From the NCBI GenBank assembly GCA_030407315.1, contig JALQPE010002229.1:1-64000 (forward strand): 64,000 nt of DNA. The letters are read 5' to 3'. How positions within the stretch are numbered: the stretch's first letter is position 1; every line of letters starts with the position of its first letter. The notes under the pieces are model-generated. The model had not been told where the DNA came from and ran no database searches. It saw nothing but the letters and a program-made list of their open reading frames with translations. Source of the stretch: Asparagopsis taxiformis (Eukaryota; Rhodophyta; Florideophyceae; Bonnemaisoniales; Bonnemaisoniaceae). Both the position numbers and the translations under genes were made by a program. Below, piece after piece: positions 46,690 through 57,422 of the stretch.

Positions 46690-47232
46690 TGAGCAAAGGC
46701 GGGAAAGCACATCATTGTGGACAAGCCTCTCAATTGCGCCAAGGACGTCCAGTCCATCATTGATGCTTGCCGCGATTCTGGCGTGTTTTTTCTGGATGGG
46801 ACGCAAGTCCTGCACTCGTTACGCGCTGGGATCATCCGAGACGTCATCAAGTCTCACGAGCTGGGAGATGTACTTCAGTTGAATACGACATTTCCCCTCC
46901 GAATTCCAGATTTCAAGAATGACATCAGATCCAATTCACACCTGGAACCACAGGGCAGTAAGGGAGATCTCTGATGGTACACTTCACGAGCCGCCGTTAA
47001 TTATCTGGTTGTGGAGTCGCCTCGAAGAAATTATCAGTGACATGCAAGGAGACGATGGATTCGGAATTGGCGGGAGTTCTCAATGCTGCACATGCATTTT
47101 GAATTTGGTGACTACGAAGAGAACAAAATTATGATGTCTTTTGATGTCGATTTCAGAGGTCCGCTCCGCCAGTACACAGAGATTGTTTCTCAGCGATTTG
47201 TTGACATGGGTGATTGGTTAATGGGAAAATAG
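46690..47232 (+). pseudogene. Gfo/Idh/MocA-family oxidoreductase, 3' part
   Basis: Continues the gene broken at 31,981. AKAGKHIIVDKPL carries the EKP-like (here DKP) catalytic-lysine motif; next come FFLDGTQVLHS, LEPQGSKGDL, a TGA exactly where Gly of the usual GDLGWY stands, WYTSRAAV, another TGA, then FEFGDYEENKIMMSFDVDF, RGPLRQYTEIVSQRF and a TAG at 47,230. The substrate-binding beta-sheet motif (MSFDxxFRGPxRQ) supports a dihydrodiol-dehydrogenase-like subgroup. With the 5' part it makes about 265 codons; family members are usually 330-400, so the end may also be lost. Confidence 0.8.
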
Positions 47233-47741
47233 GCAGTGGTGCTGACGAGGCAGGGATATGAAATGCGGTGTAGGATACTGGGTTAAACAGACGTGTGAGT
47301 ACTGATGGTGCGTGACTTGCAGAAGAGAAGGGGAGTACGATAAGAGGGAAGACGCGTGGATGGAAGGGTGGAAGCGGTTGAAGGATGTGGAAGGGGGGAA
47401 ACGGAATGTTGGTTAGTGGAGTGAAACGGTTGTGGAGAGGGAAAGCGAAAGAAATGGATGCCAAGAGCGCAGTTGTGGTCAGGTGCTGCAGATTCGGGTT
47501 TATGTTTGGGTTCATGTGCGCGTCTGGCACAGCGTGTAGTTCGTGTTCAGTACGCAGATTCGCAGATCTCGTCGCGACCAGTGAGTGGGTTGTGTATGAA
47601 ACGATTCACCAATCGCTGATGTTTGATAAATTTTAAGTAGAGGACAGTTAGTCGTAAGAAATATCTCGCCGCAAAATCAGTTCAAATATCTCAATGCTTT
47701 TCACAACCCATATCAAGCGTGAGTTGAGCTGCACTGCGCAC
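47233..47741. other. Spacer between oxidoreductase and DET1 pseudogenes
   Basis: No recognised gene. The two pseudogenes are convergent, with 3' ends about 0.5 kb apart. Confidence 0.45.
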
Positions 47742-49349
47742 CTAGCTGCCATGGGCCGCGATACGATTTCCATATGGGTGAAAATTGACCACGGTTGGTG
47801 TGTTCAAACAGAATTCCATGGATACCACAAATGGTAGGCACGGGTGGAACGGAAACACGTCTTTCCTCCGTCTAATCCCAGCCTCGACGTCCTCAGCTTC
47901 TGTCACTTGCTCCCGACCTGTTGCCACATTCGGGTTCCACGCCGACTCCACTGTCCCGCTTGCATCCCTCCGCGCTCGCTCCCCACTCGGCACCCCAGCC
48001 GCCAGCTTGAACCTCAAACGTTCCCTGGAAACGCCCATGAACTTCACCGAACTTAAGTTCGGTGAAGTTCATGAGCCAATTGGCCCCCTTGAAACGTACA
48101 TCTTGGTTCCGTCCAGTGCAGCTATTCGGTCGATGAAGTAGGAGAAAATGCACCGGTCAAGATACAGCGATGCAATACGAGCCTTGCAGCAACAGGAAGC
48201 GCCGCCAGCGCAGACTGCGTGCGTCGCACAGCAGATGCACCCTGACATCGATACGGATGCATCCTTATCGATCTCAGTGGAGACATGTCTCCACCCGTCC
48301 TAATCAAGTGCCACTCGAAACGCCAGCAGACTCGCAAGCACCACCCTATCCCCCACGAATACATCCCTATATCTTTCATACAATTCCTGTAGTTCATTTG
48401 AGCTATTTTGAAACAGTTGAACAATACGTCTGTTCACCATATCATATCCAACATAGAAGCAAGTGTTCAACCCAGCATCCAACGGCTAGCCTTAGCGTTC
48501 ATACGTTCCTAGCTTGATAAAAATATGCCCCTCATCTAACAGGTGTGCTTTCAGCACCACTAGCATTCTGTACCTTCTGACAACGCGATAAAACCGTTCC
48601 GTATTCCCTTCAGCTTTATACCGTCGATATATATACACCATCAACTTTTACATAAGCCCCGTATAAAACTGCCTCGATAACTTACCATCATGGTTCCCCA
48701 GATCCTTCTGAAACGCACGCTCTGGTTGCAGCTGACCCTCTGGCGGAAAACCAGCTCTATCCCTAGCTCTCTCCACTTCAAACTCATCGTCCAGTCTACA
48801 AACATCACCAAACCTCGCCTGCAGCACAATTCTACCCGCCGTCTCATGCACCTTGAGCACATGGAGCACGTGTTGCCGAATCGACAGCACACACATGACA
48901 TCAGTGCGCATGTGAACGCCCGAATGGCCTGCAAGCTGGATATAATCATCTGCGAGAAAGAAATGGTCCTCCACAGGCCCCGTTTCCACTTCAGCGAGGT
49001 GCAGCGTGACGCACTCAAGAGAGGGCATATTGGAAGCTCCCGGCGGGCTATCCACCGCCACCGGCCGTTCAGGAACCTGCGCGCCCTCCGCTTGCGCATG
49101 GAACGACGTGACGGTCATGTAGCGACGTGAGGGCGTGCACAGGCAGAATTCGCCCATAATGAGTTCGGCGCCTGTGGCAACGGGCAGCTGGGATTTTCGG
49201 GAGGAGAATCGGCCAAAGTCACCGGTGGAGTCCTTTGAGAAGTCGCAATGACGCGTGCGTACCGGAAACTGGATGGGAAGCTGGGTGAGAAGCTCTGGGT
49301 CCGGGACGCAGGGCGTGTTGGTGGCAGTGACGGGCTGGTAGACAGGCAT
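47742..49349 (-). pseudogene. DET1: DET1 homologue (de-etiolated 1), disrupted
   Basis: DET1 is a component of the DDB1-CUL4 ubiquitin ligase and represses light responses in plants. On the minus strand the trace runs FCLCTPSRRYMTVTSF, FFLADDYIQLAGHSGVHM, VMCVLSIRQHVLHVLKV, ARFGDVCRLDDEFEV, then FYTGLM, a TAA, and YIYRRYKAEGN, LVVLKAHLLDEGHIFIKLGT (frame closes), CFYVGYDMVNRRIVQLFQNS with ELYERYRDVF (48,300-48,482), then a frame change and RLRFKLAAGV, FPFHPCLPFVVSMEF and PTVVNFHPYG at the C-terminus. These correspond in order to known DET1 landmarks (LHDFVNLA, LAILSLRYQ, DRQHLLIKFGS, YQNSAEDLYQL, LFHPHLPLAISI, VVNIH). The first about 100 residues are missing or frame-shifted. A 38-bp perfect palindrome interrupts it at 48,036-48,073. 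Clearly nonfunctional; it lies in cargo of element C. Confidence 0.8.
48036..48073. repeat. Perfect 38-bp palindrome inside the DET1 pseudogene
   Basis: Arms CATGAACTTCACCGAACTT with no spacer, centre TTAA at 48,053-48,056. It is not related to the 39-bp family. Confidence 0.95.
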
Positions 49350-49394
49350 CCCGGAATATATCTTATCCTCTGATCAGACAATTGTATTCGCAGG

Positions 49395-49671
49395 GCTGCG
49401 GTAAACGGAAACGCGTTGGACAGACACCGAGTATGTAAACGAAAGGCCAGTTGGAATAGATGCGAATGGCGGACCCACCATAGTTTATCCCCAGAAGGAA
49501 GTTGTTGTTGAGAAGGAAACGTATGGTTTAACTCAACGTTCCAACATGGTGTCAGAAATGTGTCGTATTGTTCTGGACATGGATATGAAAAGCGCCCAAA
49601 AATGGGCTAATGAAACACTGGCTACGAAGAAACTTGTAGATGTTCTTACAAAGCTGCTACACAGCAGATAG
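49395..49671 (+). CDS. Possible gene fragment, unknown
   Basis: An open plus-strand stretch without an internal Met start reads YVNERPVGIDANGGPT, VVVEKETYGLTQRSNMVSEM and KSAQKWANETLATKKLVD to TAG at 49,669-49,671. The C-terminal half is amphipathic-helical and protein-like. Family not recognised. It lies in the cargo between DET1 and aldehyde dehydrogenase remnants, so it may be the end of another captured gene. Confidence 0.3.
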
Positions 49672-50626
49672 GAGAGAACTCAATTGGCTTGGGCTTCATA
49701 GCAAAACGGACAGGATATTTTTATTTCTATACTTTGAGGGCGGTTCAAATGTTCAGTGGTACATCAGATAGCGTGAGTTGGGTATCTGTAAGTGGTCTAA
49801 CAATACCTGTTCGTTATTGAAAGCTCTCCTCGTCCCATATGCCTCCATCGATAAGCTAATGTATCAAAATTTTGCCAGATGTTGGAGAACATCATATCGC
49901 CTCAAACCTAACCGACCAAGTCACTTGCAGCTGCAGAATTTCCTGTGGAGAGGTGGTATCCACGTACAAAACAGTTTTCTGAAGCGGTCACCACTTCTTC
50001 ATGAGTCAGGAAGACGGCAGCTCTTCCGAATTTTTTCTTCAAGAACTCCCTAGGTACGTCCACAGTTGTGTCATGAAATGCCCAGGGATGATGATGACAT
50101 GGCAAGTCTCTTCATTGTTTTCCTTTGTGTCAATTTTTTCAAGACATTGGAGAGTCAGCAGCGCGACTCACCTGAAACAAGTGATTCCGAAAGTGCGGAA
50201 TGCTAATTATGGTCGGGTCATGACATGATGCTTTGCTGGAGATGGTGCGGGTATATGAAGTGGTGGGAATATGCTCAGAAACGATCCATTACTGAAAATC
50301 ACTGCCAGAACGACCACTCAAGCTAACCCGGAAAACATTACATTACAACAGCTATAAGTTACCTACTTGGAAATTGTATCGCACCGTGTAAAAAATTTCT
50401 ATGTGGAGTGGAATGAATGGTTAGGTTTTTGAATGCAGCCAATTAGCGTTAGTGAGCGGCATTTGCGCATATTATTATGCGCCAAAAGTCCTCTTTTTGC
50501 GCTGCCCCCCTGGGCCATTCACCACCGGCGCATTTCCCTTAGTACCTCCTCATATTACCAAAAAATTAAGTTCCCGATGCAGACAGTCGTTCTCGCGGAA
50601 ATTGCATACCACCTGATTACAACCAA
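49672..50626. other. No recognisable gene
   Basis: Short frames on both strands (49,778-50,053; 50,001-50,228) without family signatures. Confidence 0.4.
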
Positions 50627-52142
50627 TCATTGTATCTTGCCACCGCCGACTCCCTCATCGGCCCCCACATCGCCTTCCTTCATGCAACCAAACGCCGTCG
50701 CAGCATCCGAGGCCGCAACGTCATTCACCGCAACCGTTCCAAACTGTAACACTCTGCCCATTCTCATCACGCGTCCGACGTCCTTCGAGTACACACACGC
50801 CGCCAGTCCCATTTCGGTGCCCTCATTCGCCCCTCGCACCACCACCTCTTCTTCGAACGCCAATATCGCCACCACAGGTCCAAATGTCTTCACCTTAGCC
50901 ACGTCCATATCGTCTGTAACACCCAATAACAGCATCGCCGGATAGAAACAATCAGCCGATGCCGCACTTTCACCATTGCGCAATTTGTCTACATTACTCC
51001 CGCCAAGCGCCAGCACCGCGCCCGCAGCAACTGCCTGTTCCACCTGTCTTGCCACCCGATCAACCGCCGCGCTAGATATTAACGGTCCGAGCGTCACCCC
51101 TCATCCAGACCATTGCCCATAACCGGCCCACCCATGCGTTGCAATAGCATCGAAGCAAACTTTTCATACCTGTCGCCGCGCTGTGCAAACACTCAGCTAG
51201 CTTCGATACAAGTCTGACCGCTAACCCGAAATTTATACTTCATCAGCCCGTCCACCGCCGCCTCTACATCACAATCGTCAAACACAATGAACGGTGCATG
51301 ACCGCCAAGTTCTAAACTGCATTTCAAAACTTTCAGCCGCCAACTTTCCAATCAACTTCCCCTCTTTGGTACTACCCTTAAAACTAGCCATTCGCACTGC
51401 AAAATGCGCCAAAACGTGCTGCACAATCTCCTTTCCATGCTCACAAACCAGCACATTAAACACGCCGTCCACTCATCTCGCGCGTCGACTCAGCTCCGCA
51501 AACGCCAGCGCCGAAAGAGGCGTGCGCCCACTCCGATTAGCAATCACTACGCACCTGGCCGCCATAGCCGGTGCGACCTTCCTTGCTAGCATAGCCAGCG
51601 GAAAGTTCCAGGGTGTAATCGCCAAGCAGAAACCAACCGCCTCTCTCGTGACGATCATCGTGAACATGATGTTCAGCGAGTTGGGGCGTACTTATGTGGC
51701 GCGACTGCCCTCTCCCCGTCACGCCAAAAGTGCATACCAGTCGAGAACACTGGCCGCATAGTCGACCTCAGCACATGCCTCCTGTAGCGGCTTGCCGTTC
51801 TCCAACGCGATCAGTTGCGCTAGATACGCTTTGTATTCCAGTAGCAATTCATGCCACGCCCGCAGTGTTTGGCTTTGTATGACGACATCCGTGCCTCGCC
51901 ATGTCTCCAACGCGCTTTCGGCCGTAGACATAGATTGTGCATTTCAATCATGATCGCAATGCACAATCTGTGTCTGCGGGCGTGGCTTCTGTGACGCGTC
52001 GTACAATTCTGTTTTATGTGGGGTTGGTAACGACGATGTCTCGTCGGTTACGTACTGGGATAAAAGTGCCGTCGATAAATGAACTGCCGACAATCAGACT
52101 GAGATCTTCCAGTAACAATGTATCGGCGTTAGCAAGATTCAT
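50627..52142 (-). pseudogene. Succinate-semialdehyde dehydrogenase-like (ALDH family), disrupted
   Basis: Minus-strand trace in the order expected for NAD(P)-dependent aldehyde dehydrogenases: LLLEDLSLIVGSSFIDGTF (N-terminus), LIALENGKPLQEACAEVDYA, REAVGFCLAITPWNFPLAML with RKVAPAMAA, VFNVLVCEHGKE and VRMASFKGSTKEGK, then [14 protein letters not shown] and the catalytic-Cys segment [10 protein letters not shown] (51,098-51,330), then YPAMLLLGVTDDM, FGPVVAILAF and YSKDVGRVMRMG to 50,627. The set ([28 protein letters not shown]) is that of succinate-semialdehyde dehydrogenases in the GABA shunt. At least four frame changes and several stops (for example TGA after EAS, and before RSDR) break it. 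Catalytic Cys is still encoded. Confidence 0.8.
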
Positions 52143-52358
52143 GTACGAATTGGGATGTGGCGTGGACATATTGGTTGGCACTGGAAACTCGACTGCGGTT
52201 ACTCGAGATGGTGGTGTTTTGCATTCGAAACATTCGAGACTCCGGAACATGTTGACCTGTTTGGCAAGTAAATCTGAGACAACATTGATTCTAAAACTAC
52301 TGTTTTGGCCACTAGACATCAAGGGACAAGCCTGTCGAGAGCCGATCCTTCTCTTCAA

Positions 52359-52722
52359 GGATGTATTGCTGGCTTGACTTTGTCTACCTATGAGTACGAC
52401 CTGGCGTGTGAACTTCGTTCTACGGTACAGAAACTATATTACGGAAAAAATTCTCGTCGAGCTGTTTCAAGCTAGACATGATATTAAACTTGTTACTGCA
52501 TGTGGGGGCCTCTACAGAAGCAGAATGCCACTTATAGAGTTACCTAATTGTCTTTCTATTCCAATAGTTCTTTCGTCTGAGCCAGATACCGTTCTGCTAG
52601 GAGCAGCTATTTTTTGGACTCGCATCTCATTCTTCACAGGCGGAAGAAGGGTGTGCAAAACAGCGTCTGAAAGAGTTTTCGTCAGATGTGACCCATGTTG
52701 GAAAAACGATAGGATGGACTAG
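52359..52722 (+). pseudogene. FGGY-family carbohydrate kinase, C-terminal fragment
   Basis: Reads GLTLSTYEYDLACELRSTVQ in one frame, then after a shift ITEKILVELFQARHDIKLVTACGGLYRSRM, LPNCLSIPIVLSSEP and DTVLLGAAIF. The ACGG...PI-x-L-x-x-x-x-x-VLLGAAI pattern is the C-terminal ATP-binding signature of FGGY sugar kinases, nearest by eye to the ribulokinase-like subgroup. Nothing of the N-terminal domain remains. The right arm of element C starts 20 bp after the frame ends. Confidence 0.6.
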
Positions 52723-52741
52723 TAGGAGATACAATCAGACT

Positions 52742-55202
52742 AGAAATTCTAAAATTTCTGGCAGAAAAAATTACAAAAAAACATCGATTTCGGCGGTCGA
52801 TTGTGCCGTACGGCACACCCTCATCTCAAAAACATGTTCACTTGTGCATGTTTTTGAGAATAGCCCAAAAAATAAAGCAATTCAGGTCGCCTAATTTGGC
52901 CACAACGGCCCCAGAAGCCATCCAGTGCCCCGAGCGGCCCCGAATTCCTCCCTCCCCCGCTCACGCCCATACTTTTTAACCGTTCCAGTCTGCCTCACCA
53001 ATGCCTTCACCTCCACATCATACTCCTCCGCTCAGCTGGTCAACCTGGACGTCCAGTGGATGTGCTCGTCGTCTTCGACTTCCACAATTGTAGAACAATA
53101 CCACGACAACTACACCTATCGCGGAGCTCACCCATCAGTGGTGGACTTCGATGAATGTCTGCTACTATTGCCCTCGAGTCCACCGACAATTTGGACATCC
53201 AGCCAGCATTGGTTGCTGCTCTACTATCTCATTCGTTCTCCGTTGCATGTACATGCGTCGGAGTATGACTGAGGTGACAGTTCAAAACGTTGTTGACCAG
53301 TGGTACACCTGGGAAGTACTTCAATGTGCAGCAGCTGACAGACACACACATATAAACACGTACGGCTCGCACGCCACACCACTGACGCGAACGTCAGTAC
53401 CGTGCTGCAGTGTGTGCGCTCCGTGCAATAGCATGATGACAATGGGTGCGGCCATTGCCATCCGGCTGCCGACCAGGATAGCCTCTCGCATCCGATGGCC
53501 TGTTGTCGGTACGGTAGCTCCGTGCCATAATAGCCTGCTTCATTGTTGCAATGTGTGCAGGTGCCCAATATACGACTAACCTGAAATGGACGTCCGGCTC
53601 AATTTGATTGCTGCCCAGCCCAGAGATGTTGAAATTTCGGGTAGAGGAAAAATTGCAAAAAAGTATCGATTTGGGGGGTCGAGAGTGCCGTACGGCACAC
53701 CCCCATCTCAAAAACATGTTCACATGTGCATGTTTTTGAGAATAGCCCAAAAAATAAGCAATTCAGGACGTCCGCCGGACATAGGCTTGATTCTAATTTG
53801 GCCACAACGGCCCCAGAAGCTACCAAGCGCCCCGAGCGGCCCCTCCCCGCTCACTTACCCACTCACGCCCATCTTGCAGAAACGTTCCTGCTGGCCTCAT
53901 CCATGCCTTCACATCCACATCATAATCTTCTGCTGAGCTATTCAGCTTGGACGCTCACTGGAAGTACTCGTCGTCTTCGACGTCCGCCAATGCAGGACAA
54001 CACCATGAATACTAAACCCACCGTGGATCTCAGTCATCAACGGTGGGCGTCCTATAAATGACTGCTATAGAACCATTTCCCCAAGCCCTCCAATTTGGAC
54101 GCTCAGCCAACAGCGATTGCTTCTCTACCTCCTTGGTCGTTCTCTGATGCATGTAAATGCGTCAAAGTACGACCGATGGGGCAGTCCAAACGTTTTGTAC
54201 CAGTGCGCGCCTAGGGATACCACAAGGTTCGTCGTACACACACAAACACACCAACACACAAACAACCACACGCTGCAGCACCCAACTTTCGCATGCGTCA
54301 GTGATGTGCTGCTGCAGTGTGTATGCGCCGTGCGGTAGCAAGATTTCCATGCTTGCAGCCATTGACATCCAGACATCCAGCTGCCGACCAGGGAAGCCGT
54401 TTGCAGCCGATTCCCTCTTGTCTGCATGGCATCTCGGTGCTCTCAACACTTGCTTAGTTGCTGCGATGCGAGCAAATGTGCAGCACTCGCCTAACTTGAA
54501 ATGGACGTCCAGTGGAAGTCCGGCTCGGTTACATTGCTGGTCAGCCCTGAAATTCTAAAATGTTGGGCTGGGAAATAGCTGCAAAACTGTATCCATGTGC
54601 AATACTCGACCAACCTGAAATGGACGTCCGGTGAATGTCCATCTCAATTGCATTGCTGGCAAGCCCAGAAATTCTAAAATTTCAGTCAGAAAAAAATTGC
54701 AAAATTATATCGATTTGGGCGGTCGAAAGTGCCGTACGGCACACCCCCATCTCAAAAACATGTTCACATGTGCATGTTTTTGAGAATAGCCCAAAAATAA
54801 AGCAATTCAGGACGTCCGCCGGACATAGGCTTGGTTCTAATTTGGCCACAACGGCCCCAGAAGAAGCCAGCCGACGCCCCGAGCGGGGCCATCGCTGGCT
54901 TCTGTAAGCACCAACTGTAAGCAAAGCCACATCTCACGAAGGGTCGATTCCAGGCTCAGGCTCAATACGCCAGGGCGAAGTTTTGGTCCTTGTTTCGGCA
55001 TGCTCCCACCCCACTTTCTCAAGACAAACACTACTCACCCATCACGTTACTCATATTCCGTGCACTTTGTATGAGTAGTGAACCAGCCTGCTTAGTTGCT
55101 GCAATGCATGGATGTGGGCAGCACACGACCAACCTGAAATGGACGTCCGGTGGATGTCCGGCTCAATTGCATTGCTGGCCAGCCCAGAAATTCTAAAATT
55201 TC
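52742..55202. repeat. Element C inverted arm, right copy (B2)
   Basis: Reverse complement of 28,313-30,772 with only isolated differences seen (for example CCCTCATC against CCCCCATC, and GAATTC against GAGTTC). The ends are GAAATTCTAAAATTTC motifs. Just beyond 55,202 similarity to the left flank continues but falls sharply. Confidence 0.9.
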
Positions 55203-56589
55203 CGAAAAATCAATTTGGTGGCCCAGCATCTCCTCTGCCGAAAATTCCTGCACTCACTTCTGATATACGTCTAGACGTGTTTTGCACTTGTACGCTTCAG
55301 GGAAGGCGTCACGGAAGGTTGAGACTACGCTACTTGTGTACCGCGTCGTCTGAAATAGCGAGTAGTGTTCGTTGTATAGTTGTGGAGTATGCGTCTGGTG
55401 GTTTGTAAAGCTTCCAGAACGGGATAGGGATGTGGGTGGCCCTATTTTATGAATACATGAATACAAATATTCTGGGTTGACGAAGCGGAAAGGCATACGC
55501 TCATACATGTTTGAGATTGCATAGTAGAGAAAATACTTACATCGAAATTTACATGGAGGAGATGGAGGTTTTAAGGATGAGGTATGAGAGGAAGAAAATT
55601 CTTCTGTGGTATGAGGATGTGTTCTGTGGGGGGGGTGGATGGAATCTTGGGATGGTACAGGGGCAAGTGGAAATGTACGGAGTGGGGGTTTAGATTGGAG
55701 TGTGATTCGGAGAGGAGTGCCGACGAGCATATTATGGGGAGACGCTGCGGGGTGTTGGGGTAGTGAGGGCGGAGGAGGTGTTTAGGTGGGACCGTAGGAG
55801 GGTGCGGTTGAAGGCGTCGAGAGGAGGGTTTTTTTCGGAAAGTGAGGAGAAAGAGGCGGGAAGGGGAGTGTCGTCTGTTCTGGCTGTGGTGAGAGGGGAT
55901 GGGCGTAGAAGAAGGGGATGCTTACGCTTTTGGAAGGAGGGGAGTAGGAGGAAGGGTGCGAAGTGGCAGGTTGTTTTGTGGTTTGGAGCAAGTGAGGGGA
56001 AGTGGGTGGGTGGTGGAGCGTGGGCTGGTGGCCGTGTTGTATGCCGGATCGAAGATGAGGATGGCGTGGGGGGCATGGAGCAGGTGAGGGAGGGGGGGTG
56101 GAGCAGGTCGGGTACGGGATGGGGAGTGAGAGGTTTTCGAAGAGTAAGCTGCAGGGGAAGTTTGTGGAGAGGGCGAAGGAGAGGGGTTGAAGGTAGAGGA
56201 GAGAGGGTATTGAAGAACAATGCGTTGCAAAGGTGATGGGGGAGAGCATGGTCGAGGAGATAGGGGGTGTTTTCCCTATTCTGAGGTAGTATGAGGACTG
56301 GTTATACGAAATCTGTACGGTAGAGCAGAAAAGTAGGTATGGAATGGAGGTGTGCACCGTGGAAGCGGGGATAGGTAGCTGAAAATGCGTGCTAGAGTGG
56401 TATTGGGGGTATTTGAGGTACAGTACGGGGGAGGTGAGCACCAACTGGAAGGGGGTGTGAGCGAGAGGATGAAAAAATTAAAGACGAAATTGGAGTCGAC
56501 TGACAAGGAAAAATAGAGTGGTCGCCGTGATGGATGCGGACATCCATGTCGAGCACGGCGGCAGAAATTTCTGGGCTCGAAATTTTTGA
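55203..56589. repeat. G-rich, C-poor arm of element C
   Basis: 55,203-55,400 is the diverged continuation of the arm. From about 55,540 to 56,480 the plus strand is strongly purine- and G-rich, the mirror of the G-poor arm at 26,047-27,640. The long minus-strand frames here (for example 55,782-56,444) are Ser/Pro/Leu/Thr-rich by-products of this bias. Confidence 0.6.
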
Positions 56590-56826
56590 ATTTCTGAACC
56601 GGCACCCGTCCTAGGTGGACCTAGACATGATGGAAGTCCATCCCGAGGGGGACATCCGTGGTACTAGAAACAATGAATGTCGTCCTAGTAATACTAGACG
56701 TACTGGACCACATGGACGTCCGGCTCTAGGCGGACATCCAAAAATACTGGAGAACATGGACGTCCGCCTAGTAATACTAGGTGTACTAGAGGTTGTGGAC
56801 GTCCGCGTCCATTTCCGAGAACACAG
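56590..56826. repeat. Element C right terminal region
   Basis: CTAGTAATACTAG and GGACGTCCG words repeat as at the left end, ending in the inverted terminal repeat that closes at 56,826. Confidence 0.75.
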
Positions 56827-56830
56827 ACGT

Positions 56831-57106
56831 AAGGCCACTGTTACCTATGGAGCAACGTTTTCGTTACTGTGGAGACGTATTCAGCGCCGAGCTTGTTACA
56901 GCACTTTCCAGCCTCTATCAACCGCAGAGACGTTTGGTACACTACATCTACGCTTACCTTGCTGTATTTTCAGTGGTACTACTACATGCCAGGAGCTCGA
57001 AGACATTGGCTATGAGGCTATCTCTCGTCTTGGCTTCAATGCGGATTCAGACACTACCCACCCTCCCTCTCCTCCACCTGCCACCTGCAGTCCGGAGCAA
57101 AAATGA
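56831..57106 (+). pseudogene. Tudor-like gene, continuation after element C
   Basis: Open frame RKATVTYGATFSLLWRRIQ ... ELEDIGYEAISRLGFNADSD ... to a stop at 57,106, starting immediately at the ACGT beside element C. Joined to 25,244 with one ACGT, the frame is off by one base, so an indel must be assumed. This piece has no recognised domain; the link to 24,148-25,244 rests on position and strand. Confidence 0.3.
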
Positions 57107-57422
57107 TAAAGCACACCTATCCGTAGTTATCCTGTTCCTGGGTATTCCATTCTAGAGCTCCTGTGGCCATCAATTTCTAGTAAAGACGGATACCCTCGCC
57201 CCTTCCTACCTCGACTATCACACTGCCTGTCTCTGCGCTGTTCCTTCGACTTGACACTATCGTCTGACTGGTTTCCTGATGTCTCGTATCTATCTACTTC
57301 CATCTATTACAAAATTCAACTCAACAGAAATTTTATTTCTTCATTCTTCGTCTACTATACCGAAAACGGTTTCATCCGATACTACTCCCCTTCATTCTCG
57401 ATTTCATCATCGACGAATACCT

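Larger units (their letters stand above)
25245..56826. mobile_element. Element C: large element with inverted arms carrying broken cellular genes
   Basis: The left end starts CAGTGTTTTCGGAAATGG at 25,245. The right end, read inward from 56,826, starts CTGTGTTCTCGGAAATGG. The following 12 bases (ACGCGGACGTCC) are the same at both ends. ACGT lies directly outside each end (25,241-25,244; 56,827-56,830), and a third C-type end at 63,413 is also followed by ACGT, so ACGT looks like a 4-bp target duplication or target preference. Inside are CTAGTA/GACGTCC tandem ends, strand-biased low-complexity arms, and a pair of 2.46-kb inverted repeats. Between the repeats, excluding element D, about 7.3 kb holds remnants of at least four cellular genes. 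Removing D leaves about 16.9 kb. I see no transposase inside, so it is probably non-autonomous. Superfamily uncertain; the CAGTG start recalls hAT, but the 4-bp duplication does not fit. Confidence 0.55.

Noticed and set aside
51294..51761. 155-codon plus-strand ORF
   Set aside because: Antisense to the succinate-semialdehyde dehydrogenase remnant, whose family motifs are on the minus strand.
55763..56444. ORFs of 157-220 codons in the G-rich arm
   Set aside because: Low-complexity translation of strand-biased sequence on both strands.
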